Below the pieces are notes generated by a model that saw nothing but the letters and a program-made list of their open reading frames with translations, was not told where the DNA came from and made no database searches. From NCBI RefSeq assembly GCF_000376825.1, contig NZ_AQXW01000004.1:186001-250000 (forward strand): 64,000 nt of DNA, given 5' to 3'. Positions 15,759 to 23,123 of the stretch are shown in pieces (position 1 is the first letter of the stretch; each line of letters begins with the position of its first letter). Made by a program: the position numbers and the translations under genes. Source of the stretch: Demetria terragena DSM 11295. GTDB taxonomy: Bacteria; Actinomycetota; Actinomycetes; Actinomycetales; Dermatophilaceae.

Positions 15759-16802
15759 ATGGAATTCGTCTCGGTTCCCAAGGCAAACGCCGGGGACAAG
15801 ATCGCCGTGGTCTCGCCATCGTTCGCCGCACCCGCCGTTGCGCCCGAGGTGCATGAGCAGGCGATGGAGCGACTGGCCGCTCTGACCGGGTTGATCCCCG
15901 TCGAGTTCCCGACCACCCGGATGCTCAATGCTCCGGCGCAAGCACGCGCAGCCGACATCAATGCGGCATTCAGCGACCCGGAAATTCGTGCGATTCATGC
16001 AGTCATCGGCGGCGAAGACCAGATCACTGTCGTGCCTCACCTCAAGGCAGAACTCGCCCGACAGGATCCGAAGCCGTTTCTTGGCTACAGCGATAACACC
16101 AACATCCTCAACTGGCTGTGGACCAATGGCATCCCGGCGTTCTATGGCGGATCCACCCAGGTGCAGCTTGGACCTGGCCCGCGAGTTGACCCGATTCATG
16201 AGCAGTCGCTGCGTGCGGCATTGCTCACGGGCGAGACTCTCGAACTCTTTGAGCCTGGCGAGTCCGAGGACATCGGACACGAGTGGACGGACCCGCGAGC
16301 ACTGACCGAGTTTGGCGAACGGGAAACCACAAACCCGTGGGCCTGGTCCGGTCCCGCGAAGTCGGTCACCGGCCGTACCTGGGGTGGGTGTATCGAGGTG
16401 ATGCAGTGGGTGCTCACGGCGGGCCGATTCCCGGCCGACCAAGCGGTGCTGGATGGTGGCGTGCTGCTCCTGGAGACCTCCGAAGAACTCATCTCCACCG
16501 CTGAATTTGGTTGGATCCTTCGCGCGCTCGGTGAACGCGGCCTCCTCGCAGCCATCGACGCGGTGGTCGTCGCTCGGCCGCCGACGATGTCCTTCGACGT
16601 GCGTCCATCCGATCAGGAGCGCCAAGCCAAACGCGATGAGCAGCGTGACGCAGCGTTTGCGATCGTGGCGAAATACAACCCCGACGCGGTCGTCGTTGCG
16701 GGTCCACCGTTCGGACATACCCGACCCCAATGGGTCGTTCCGTACGGCGGCGTCATGACGGTCGACGGAGCGGAGCAGCGAGTCTTCGCTAACTACCGGT
16801 GA
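15759..16802 (+). CDS. S66-family peptidase (LD-carboxypeptidase / MccF-like)
   Basis: Serine peptidase of family S66, which includes murein tetrapeptide LD-carboxypeptidases and the microcin-C immunity protein MccF. The nucleophile lies in FLGYSDNTNI (Ser 111), the oxyanion region is AVIGGEDQITVVPHL, and the catalytic His is in PFGHTRPQWVVPYG (His 320). The GGED and long insertion place it closer to the MccF-like branch than to LdcA. At 347 residues it is normal. No signal peptide is seen, so it acts in the cytosol. It may recycle peptidoglycan peptides or remove toxic aminoacyl-nucleotides; neither can be decided here. Confidence 0.8.
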   Translation: MEFVSVPKANAGDKIAVVSPSFAAPAVAPEVHEQAMERLAALTGLIPVEFPTTRMLNAPAQARAADINAAFSDPEIRAIHAVIGGEDQITVVPHLKAELARQDPKPFLGYSDNTNILNWLWTNGIPAFYGGSTQVQLGPGPRVDPIHEQSLRAALLTGETLELFEPGESEDIGHEWTDPRALTEFGERETTNPWAWSGPAKSVTGRTWGGCIEVMQWVLTAGRFPADQAVLDGGVLLLETSEELISTAEFGWILRALGERGLLAAIDAVVVARPPTMSFDVRPSDQERQAKRDEQRDAAFAIVAKYNPDAVVVAGPPFGHTRPQWVVPYGGVMTVDGAEQRVFANYR

Positions 16803-16840
16803 TCAGGATCCACGCAGATCGTTGAACTAGGCTCCGTTGG

Positions 16841-17326
16841 ATGATCGGTCTCAAGCCCCTCGGCGGCGAAGTCACTGTCCAGATGGACGCATCCCCTGAC
16901 GCTGTGTGGGACCTCGTCAGCGATGTCACCCGCATTGGGGAGTTCTCACCGGAGACCTTCGAAGCCGAGTGGACGCACGGAGCTACTGGCCCCGCGGAAG
17001 GAGCCCGATTCAAGGGCCACGTCAAGCGCAATGGCGTCGGGCCGACCTACTGGACGCCGTGCACCGTGACCGAATGCGTCGTGCCGACCGCCGAGTCGAG
17101 TGGCACCTTTGAGTTCGCGGTCGGCCTCGAGAAGAACCCCATCAACACGTGGGGATATCGAATCTCGCCGGCCGCTACCGGCTGTGAGGTCACGGAGTAC
17201 TACCGCCTCACGCCTGCGTGGTACATGCGTGGGTATTGGCTCGTCCTGGGCACGCTTCGCGGCCGGACGAATGAGCGCGGAATGCGCACCACGCTGGAAC
17301 GAATCAAGGCCGTCGTCGAGAAGTGA
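16841..17326 (+). CDS. SRPBCC-fold protein (polyketide cyclase/dehydrase-like)
   Basis: Small ligand-binding START-like protein. It begins VTVQMDASPDAVWDLVSDVT with RIGEFSPE, the standard entry of the polyketide_cyc family, and contains EFAVGLEKNPINTWGYRISP and a long C-terminal helix (ERGMRTTLERIKAVVEK). At 161 residues it is normal length. Ligand or reaction unknown. It precedes the teichoic acid cluster by 61 bases on the same strand but has no clear functional link to it. Confidence 0.7.
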   Translation: MIGLKPLGGEVTVQMDASPDAVWDLVSDVTRIGEFSPETFEAEWTHGATGPAEGARFKGHVKRNGVGPTYWTPCTVTECVVPTAESSGTFEFAVGLEKNPINTWGYRISPAATGCEVTEYYRLTPAWYMRGYWLVLGTLRGRTNERGMRTTLERIKAVVEK

Positions 17327-17387
17327 CGCTGAAGCCACCCGACACTCCAGCCGTGTGGGACGGGAGTGGACGGCGGCAGACTTTAAA

Positions 17388-18317
17388 ATGACGCCACGAA
17401 CCTCACGGCAGGAATCTCTCATCGACCAGCAAGAAATCGCGCGCCCTACGTTCGGTGTGGTGGTGCTCACCCAAGGCACTCGCCCAGCCGAGTTACAGCG
17501 TGGGCTTGAGTCGCTGCGTGTTCAGAAGGGTGTCCAGCTGGACATCGTGGTGGTGGGCAATGCCTGGGATCCCGTTGGCCTGCCCGAGGGAGTCGCGACG
17601 TTGGCGCTCCCCCATAACGTGGGCATTCCTGCTGGACGCAACGCGGGTGTGGACCACGTCAACGGCGAGTTCCTGTTTTTCCTGGACGATGACGCCTGGC
17701 TGATTGACGATGACTTCCTGCTGAACTGCGCTCAGGCCTTCCGGCGAGATCCCACCATCGGCATGATCCAACCGCGCATCGAAGACCCCGACTCCGTCGA
17801 CTACCCGCAGCGATGGATTCCCCGTCTGCGCAAAGGAAGTCGGTTCAAGTCGTCCAATGTTTTCTCCGTAGTGGAGATGGCCGTCGCGCTCCGCCGCGAG
17901 GTGTTCGACGCCACGCTCGGCTGGCCGGCGCCGTTCTTCTATGCCCATGAAGGCATCGAATTGGCATGGCGCGTATGGGGAGTCGGAAGCCGCACGGTCT
18001 ATTTGGGGCATCTTCGCGCTGGTCACCCAGTCATCGACCCGCGCCGCCACGCCGACTACTTCACCAAGAATGCACGCAACCGCGTATGGCTCGCCCGCCG
18101 CAATCTGCCGTGGCCCGTCAGCTGGGGATACGTCGGATCATGGACGCTAGTTCAGTTGATCCGGTGGCGGCGTGAGCCGGAGAACCTCAAACCATGGTTC
18201 GCGGGATGGTTCGACGGGTGGACACAGCAGCCTTGGGCGCCGGAGGAACCACGCCGCAAGCTCTCCTGGTCCACCGTGGTCCGCATGGGCCGCGCCGGGC
18301 GCTGGCCGCTTATCTGA
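17388..18317 (+). CDS. Glycosyltransferase family 2 protein
   Basis: GT-A fold glycosyltransferase that uses a nucleotide sugar. The N-terminus has FGVVVLTQGTRPAELQRGLE, LPHNVGIPAGRNAGVDHVNG and FLFFLDDDAWLIDDDF, where DDD supplies the metal/nucleotide-binding DxD. An acidic acceptor motif follows at PAPFFYAHEGIELAWRVW. It has no clear membrane span, but the basic C-terminus (LSWSTVVRMGRAGRW) may sit on the membrane. ATG at 17388 is chosen; the frame is open upstream but overlaps the SRPBCC gene. As the first gene of the teichoic-acid-like cluster it may add a sugar to the linker unit or to the polymer. Confidence 0.8.
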   Translation: MTPRTSRQESLIDQQEIARPTFGVVVLTQGTRPAELQRGLESLRVQKGVQLDIVVVGNAWDPVGLPEGVATLALPHNVGIPAGRNAGVDHVNGEFLFFLDDDAWLIDDDFLLNCAQAFRRDPTIGMIQPRIEDPDSVDYPQRWIPRLRKGSRFKSSNVFSVVEMAVALRREVFDATLGWPAPFFYAHEGIELAWRVWGVGSRTVYLGHLRAGHPVIDPRRHADYFTKNARNRVWLARRNLPWPVSWGYVGSWTLVQLIRWRREPENLKPWFAGWFDGWTQQPWAPEEPRRKLSWSTVVRMGRAGRWPLI

Positions 18318-18376
18318 GCAGTTAAAGTGGGCGCACTTTGCCCGTTTGATCGCATCCGCCTAATCGGAATGAGCTC

Positions 18377-19195
18377 GTGAACTCCCAGACTCGTCGGCCC
18401 ACCATTGACGAGCTTCGTGCTGTCTCCCAGCCGGAGAGCGTTCGGGGCCGCCAGAACGCCGAGCACTGGTCGGGCGAATACCTTCGTCACGGATCGCTGT
18501 ACGTCACCAGGTTGCTCGTCCCCACACGCATCACACCTAATGGCGTCACGGGCGTGATGATCATGTCCGGCTGGTGCATCGCGATCAGCCTGATCGTGCC
18601 GGGAATCTGGGGACCGCTGCTAGCCGTCTTCTTTGCCCAGTTGCAGATGTACCTCGACTGTGTCGATGGCGAACTGGCTCGCTGGCGCCAGAAATTCAGC
18701 CCAGCAGGAATCTTCCTTGACCGGGTGGCGCACTACACCACGGAGGGATTCATCGGGCTCGCCTTCGGTCTTCGAGCCATCGGCTGGGGAACCGATGCCG
18801 ATACCAGCACCGCTGACAGTTGGAAGTACGCCTTTCTCGGTGCCGTACTCATGGGCGGGATCCTCGTCAACAAGGCGCTTAACGACATGGTGCACGTGGC
18901 TCGTGCGCTGAGCGGCGCGGAGCGTCTCCCCGATACCAGCGAGGCCAAGGCCGTACCACGCCGAAGCCTGATCGGATTGCTTCGCAGCGCAGCCCGATTC
19001 CTGCCGTTTCACCGTATTTTCCACTCCGTCGAGCTCAGCATCCTGGCCCTTGTCGTGGCAATCGTCGGACTCGTCCTGGGCCACGGGGTGGAGATCTTCC
19101 AGTACACCGTGTGGGTGCTGGCACCTGCGGTCTGGATCGTGGTGGTTGGGCACTTCGTCGCAATCATGGCCTCACCACGCGTACGAGCGTCTTGA
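18377..19195 (+). CDS. CDP-alcohol phosphatidyltransferase-family membrane protein
   Basis: Membrane enzyme that moves a phospho-alcohol from a CDP-alcohol to an acceptor. The signature starts normally with DCVDGELARW, then GIFLDRVAHY. Compared with DGxxAR(x8)GxxxDxxxD, the first three acidic positions are kept but the fourth Asp is His. Six or so hydrophobic spans follow, in a 272-residue protein. Its stop overlaps the start of the next gene (TGATG), so it is translationally coupled to the TagF-like polymerase. In this setting it probably primes a wall polymer with glycerol or ribitol phosphate rather than making a phospholipid. The His variant seems common in related actinobacterial proteins as far as I recall. 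Confidence 0.8.
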   Translation: MNSQTRRPTIDELRAVSQPESVRGRQNAEHWSGEYLRHGSLYVTRLLVPTRITPNGVTGVMIMSGWCIAISLIVPGIWGPLLAVFFAQLQMYLDCVDGELARWRQKFSPAGIFLDRVAHYTTEGFIGLAFGLRAIGWGTDADTSTADSWKYAFLGAVLMGGILVNKALNDMVHVARALSGAERLPDTSEAKAVPRRSLIGLLRSAARFLPFHRIFHSVELSILALVVAIVGLVLGHGVEIFQYTVWVLAPAVWIVVVGHFVAIMASPRVRAS

Positions 19196-20853
19196 TGCCT
19201 ACGCTCCGTCGCCTGGCTCAATCAGTGCTCGCTGTTGCGGCACTGGTTCTGGGCGCTGCAGTAGCCCTCGGACTCGGGGCGGCGGGCGTCACATCCGCGG
19301 TGGTGGGGGTGCTGATTCTCGGTCTCAGCGCAGGCATCGCCTGGGTTAGTCGATTCCGCCCCGGACCGGTCATGAGTGCGGTGACACTTGCAGGCGTCCT
19401 CACGGCGTTAATCACTCTCCTGGCCCACGACAACCTCGGGGGCGCGGTGATTGCGGCAATCCTGGTTGCCACGATCGCCGTACTGATCAACGACCCGCTC
19501 GGCCAGCGCCTAGCACCAGGCGTACGCGCAGTCGGGCTTCCGGGAATGCCATCGGACGACCGCAAGGAGTTGCCTGGTCCGTTCGCCACCATCACTCTCG
19601 TATTCCTCGCGGCCCTCGGGATGCTGTTGCTGGTAGCGGCGGTCACGTCGCTTCCCATCTGGCTCGAAGTACTGCTCTTGGCCGGAGTGCTGATCGCCAC
19701 CGGTGCTGGCGCGGTCCGGTTGCGCGCCGCGGTGCGCGCGCGCCGTCATGGGTCAGCGGACGCTGCGGCGACGGCGGCCCTGAACGCTTATGCGCCGCAG
19801 TTCTATCTCTACTTCAGCGGGACCGCAGACGGTGACTACCAACTCCGCATGTGGTTGCCCTATCTCGAGCGACTCGACCTTCCCTTCGCGATTCTGACGC
19901 GTGAGCCAGGACTCCTTCCTCGCGCGCGGGCGCTGACGTCCGCGCCTGTCGTCTTGTGTGAGCGACTCGCGGCGATGGATGCCGTCATGGTCCCGAGCGT
20001 GCGCGCCGTGTTCTATGTGAACACGCACCACCAAGCAGTCGACCCGGTGCGCTATCTGGACCGCAACCACATTCATCTGAACCACGGGGACTCGGACAAG
20101 CCGTCGAGCTATCACCCGATGATCGGCATGTTCGATGAGATCTTTGTGGCCGGCCAGGCCGCTATCGACCGCTTCGAGCGTCACGGGGTCCTGGTCCCCC
20201 GGGAGAAGTTTGTGGAGGTGGGGCGTCCCCAAGTCAGTGAGGTCGCGAGCACCAACCACGACCCGCTCCCCTGCACCAGCGTGCTGTATGCCCCCACCTG
20301 GCGAGGCGGCGTCCGCGACATGTCGTTCAGCTCGCTATCTCACGGCGAGAAGATCGTGCAGGCGTTGCTTGCGCACGGCGTTCGAGTCATCTTTCGCCCA
20401 CACCCATTTTCGTTGCGGGAGAAGGCAACTGCCGCAACAGTGGCTCGCATTGATGAGCTGTTGACGAGCGCTCGATCTCCTGAGTGTCCCCATCTCACGA
20501 GCTCGCAGACTGCGCGACAGAGCATTGTCGAGGCCTTCAATCAGAGTGACGGTCTGGTGACTGATGTGTCCTCGGTCGCTTCGGACTACTTGCAGTCCGG
20601 CAAGCCGTTCGCCGTGGCTGACCTCGGCTCAGTCGGAGGCCAGCCCGCGGATGCGGAGTCATTCCCGGTGCTGCGCGCGGCATACCTCATGCGCGTTGAT
20701 GGCGACATGCACGATGCGATCGAGGCGCTTCTGTCATCCGATCCGCTGCGGTCTACCCGTCATGATCTGCGGCGCTACTACCTCGGCGACGCACCCGATA
20801 GTGCGACGCATTTCATAGCGCGCGCCGCACGCGCAGTGCGACACCCCGACTGA
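19195..20853 (+). CDS. CDP-glycerol/ribitol glycerophosphotransferase-like teichoic acid polymerase
   Basis: Membrane-anchored enzyme of the TagB/TagF family. The first ~180 residues contain about six hydrophobic spans, which is unusual because most TagF proteins attach peripherally. The rest is a GT-B-like Glyphos_transf domain with the diagnostic HLNHGDSDKPSS, YAPTWRG, VIFRPHPFSL and DGLVTDVSSVASDYL motifs; the two His in HLNHG and RPHP are the usual catalytic residues. ATG at 19195 overlaps the upstream stop. It should polymerise or cap a polyol-phosphate teichoic acid on the inner face of the membrane. Confidence 0.85.
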   Translation: MPTLRRLAQSVLAVAALVLGAAVALGLGAAGVTSAVVGVLILGLSAGIAWVSRFRPGPVMSAVTLAGVLTALITLLAHDNLGGAVIAAILVATIAVLINDPLGQRLAPGVRAVGLPGMPSDDRKELPGPFATITLVFLAALGMLLLVAAVTSLPIWLEVLLLAGVLIATGAGAVRLRAAVRARRHGSADAAATAALNAYAPQFYLYFSGTADGDYQLRMWLPYLERLDLPFAILTREPGLLPRARALTSAPVVLCERLAAMDAVMVPSVRAVFYVNTHHQAVDPVRYLDRNHIHLNHGDSDKPSSYHPMIGMFDEIFVAGQAAIDRFERHGVLVPREKFVEVGRPQVSEVASTNHDPLPCTSVLYAPTWRGGVRDMSFSSLSHGEKIVQALLAHGVRVIFRPHPFSLREKATAATVARIDELLTSARSPECPHLTSSQTARQSIVEAFNQSDGLVTDVSSVASDYLQSGKPFAVADLGSVGGQPADAESFPVLRAAYLMRVDGDMHDAIEALLSSDPLRSTRHDLRRYYLGDAPDSATHFIARAARAVRHPD

Positions 20854-20883
20854 CAAGTTGGGGTCCGCTCCTGATGAGGGGAT

Positions 20884-21582
20884 ATGGTGCCGACCATGTA
20901 TACGCTGGCCCTCCTCAATGGCGGCGTGGGTTCACGGGTGGCTGCTGGCCAACCCAAGCAACTCATTCGCGTCAACCACATTCCTGCCATGGTCTATCCA
21001 CTCGTCGCGGTCGACGAGATCGACGAGATCACTCAGATCGTCTTGAACTACCCAGATGGGTGGCGTGACGCGATCGAGAAGGTCGTTCGGGATTACGCCA
21101 TCAAGACGCCCATCACCTTCGTCGAAGCGGGCGATACCCGCCATTCGTCGGTACGCGTCATGCTGGATCACTGCGACAACGACCACGTGATCATCCACGA
21201 GACCGCTCGCCCTCTGGCGACCGCAGATGATTTCCGCACCCTCGTCGATGACGAGCACGAGAACGTCAGCTACATGCTGGAGATCCCGTTCACGGTGGCG
21301 CCAGTCGACCCCGAGCAAGGCAAGGTGACCGGGTCCCTGGACCGCGCGACTCTTCGCAACGTGCAGCTTCCGCAGAAGTACCGCAAGAGCACCCTGGTGG
21401 AGGGGCACGCCCACGCCGAGGCCGAAGGCCTTGTCTTCACCGAGGACGCCACCATGTGTGCCGTCGCCGGCGCAGACGTCTACTTCATCCCAGGCAACGA
21501 CCAGAACTTCAAGATCACCACGAAGACCGACGTACGCCTCGCGGGCCACCTTCTCGCTGGAGGTGACCAAGAAGATGAGTAA
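20884..21582 (+). CDS. IspD/TarI-type cytidylyltransferase (likely CDP-ribitol synthesis)
   Basis: Nucleotidyltransferase of the IspD family, which makes CDP-alcohols from CTP and a polyol phosphate. The N-terminal loop is altered (LLNGGVGSRVAAGQPKQLIR in place of the usual A-A-G-x-G-x-R-x-G), and HSSVRVML and HETARPLATADDF follow the IspD pattern. The adjacent SDR gene overlaps it by 8 bases, as in two-protein CDP-ribitol pathways (and the fused Bcs1/Acs1 enzymes of Haemophilus), so ribitol 5-phosphate is the likely substrate. The start is uncertain among 20884, 20887 and 20896. A standard isoprenoid IspD role is less likely in this context. Confidence 0.75.
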   Translation: MVPTMYTLALLNGGVGSRVAAGQPKQLIRVNHIPAMVYPLVAVDEIDEITQIVLNYPDGWRDAIEKVVRDYAIKTPITFVEAGDTRHSSVRVMLDHCDNDHVIIHETARPLATADDFRTLVDDEHENVSYMLEIPFTVAPVDPEQGKVTGSLDRATLRNVQLPQKYRKSTLVEGHAHAEAEGLVFTEDATMCAVAGADVYFIPGNDQNFKITTKTDVRLAGHLLAGGDQEDE

Positions 21583-22282
21583 AACCCTTCTTGTCACCGG
21601 AGCTTCCAAGGGCATCGGCCTGGCCACGGTCGAACGCTTCTTCCAGGCCGAGAACGACATCACCGACGTCATCATGTTGGCGCGCGAGTCCGCTGAATAC
21701 ACCGAGGCAGAGGCCGAACTCCGGGAAAACAACCCGCACGGTAAAACTCTGACCTGTTACATCGGTGACCTGTCGGACAAGGACGCCATCGAACCTCTCA
21801 TGAAGACCATCATGGAGAAGCATGGCAAGGTCGACCTTCTCCTCAACAACGCTGGTTACACCGCACCAGACCCGATCCACGAGATCGACTTCGCGGACTT
21901 TGAGCAGACGATCGGCGTCAATCTGTACGCGCCGTTCTTGGTCGTCCAACACCTTCTCCACTTGGGGAACCAGTTCGAGTACATCGTCAATGTCGCCTCG
22001 ACCGCGGGCATTACGGGCCGCTCGGGGTGGCTGACGTACTCCAGCTCCAAGGCTGCGCTGATCGCCATGAGCCAGGTCCTCAAGGAGGAACTGGCCATCT
22101 ACGGCACGCGCGTCATCTGCATCTCACCCGGACGCTGCGCCACGGCATTACGCCGCAAGTTGGCACCGGATGAGGACCCCAGCACGATCATGCAGCCGGA
22201 AGATGTGGCTGCCGCAATCGACATGCTCACCAGCCCGGTGGGTCGCTTCGTCGACAGCGAGAATCTGGTCGTCCGACTGTGA
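21575..22282 (+). CDS. Short-chain dehydrogenase/reductase (likely ribulose 5-phosphate reductase)
   Basis: Classical SDR fold: TGASKGIG cofactor loop at residues about 8-15, NNAG at about 90, catalytic Ser in NVASTAG, and YSSSK with Tyr and Lys. ATG at 21575 lies inside the end of the cytidylyltransferase gene, overlapping by 8 bases, which indicates tight coupling. In the Haemophilus Bcs1 enzyme the same two activities are one polypeptide, so this protein probably reduces ribulose 5-phosphate to ribitol 5-phosphate with NADPH. That assignment rests on context; the fold alone does not prove it. A strong terminator follows at 22309. Confidence 0.75.
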   Translation: MSKTLLVTGASKGIGLATVERFFQAENDITDVIMLARESAEYTEAEAELRENNPHGKTLTCYIGDLSDKDAIEPLMKTIMEKHGKVDLLLNNAGYTAPDPIHEIDFADFEQTIGVNLYAPFLVVQHLLHLGNQFEYIVNVASTAGITGRSGWLTYSSSKAALIAMSQVLKEELAIYGTRVICISPGRCATALRRKLAPDEDPSTIMQPEDVAAAIDMLTSPVGRFVDSENLVVRL

Positions 22283-22308
22283 ATTAAGCGCCTTTGTAGG
22301 TCGCACGC

Positions 22309-22346
22309 TGAGCCCGCCCACCACCGCATGGTGGTGGGCGGGCTCA
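22309..22346 (+). terminator. Strong hairpin terminator after the teichoic acid cluster
   Basis: A perfect 17-bp inverted repeat, TGAGCCCGCCCACCACC with its complement, is separated by a 4-base GCAT loop. It lies 27 bases after the SDR stop. The GC-rich stem is followed by GTTGTG rather than a long T run, typical of actinobacterial terminators. Confidence 0.8.
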
Positions 22347-22409
22347 GTTGTGCTCGACGCGCCGTGGACTCGACTTTGCAGGCTCCGCCCGCGCACCTAG
22401 TCTCGATCC

Positions 22410-23123
22410 GTGAATTGGGATGACTATGACGCAGTGCTGTTCGACCTGGACGGCGTGATCACGCCGACCGCCGAGGTCCACATGCGCGCCTGGAACCGGA
22501 TGTTCAACGCCTTCCTGCAAGGCCGAGAGGAACCCCAGGAGCCCTACACCGACCAGGACTACTTCGCCTATGTCGACGGCAAGCCTCGCTATGACGGGGT
22601 CGCCTCATTCCTTAAATCACGCAACATCGACATCCCCCAGGGTGACCCAACCGACAGTCCCGACCAGGAAACGGTGGGCGGGCTCGGCAACCGCAAGAAC
22701 GATGAGTTCAGTCAGGTCCTTGAGGACGAAGGCGTGGTCGCCTACCCCGGGTCGGTCAAACTGCTGGAGGCGCTCCGTGAGCGCGGGATGCCGATGTCAA
22801 TCGTGTCGTCATCGCGCAACGCACCCGCGGTGCTTGAAGCAGCTGGCGTTCGAGATTTCTTCCGTGACGTCATGCATGGCGGTGAGGCGGAGAAGCGGGG
22901 TCTGCCGGGCAAACCAGCACCCGACACCTTCCTCGCCGCAGCGCAGGACCTTGGTGCTGATGTTGCGCGCACGGTGGTGCTGGAAGACGCACACTCCGGT
23001 GTCGCCGCAGGGCGTGCAGGAGGATTCGGTCTGGTGATAGGCGTCGATCGAGGCGCTGGCGAACAGGCATTGAAGGACAGCGGCGCGGATGTCGTCGTGA
23101 GCGACTTGGAGGAACTTCTGTGA
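22410..23123 (+). CDS. HAD-family phosphatase, beta-phosphoglucomutase-like
   Basis: Haloacid-dehalogenase-fold phosphotransferase. Motif I is LFDLDGVITP (nucleophile Asp and acid/base Asp), motif II is in SIVSSSRN, motif III Lys is in GLPGKPAPDTFL, and motif IV is LEDAHSGVAAGRAGG. The helical cap has HMRAWNRMF and PYTDQDYF, as in beta-phosphoglucomutase. The GTG of the GH65 phosphorylase starts inside its last codons (4-base overlap), so the pair probably turns a disaccharide plus phosphate into glucose and glucose 6-phosphate. A simple sugar phosphatase is the alternative. Confidence 0.85.
   Translation: MNWDDYDAVLFDLDGVITPTAEVHMRAWNRMFNAFLQGREEPQEPYTDQDYFAYVDGKPRYDGVASFLKSRNIDIPQGDPTDSPDQETVGGLGNRKNDEFSQVLEDEGVVAYPGSVKLLEALRERGMPMSIVSSSRNAPAVLEAAGVRDFFRDVMHGGEAEKRGLPGKPAPDTFLAAAQDLGADVARTVVLEDAHSGVAAGRAGGFGLVIGVDRGAGEQALKDSGADVVVSDLEELL

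Noticed and set aside
15723-16730. 335-codon minus-strand frame opposite the S66 peptidase
   Set aside because: Shadow of a well-supported gene with all catalytic motifs.
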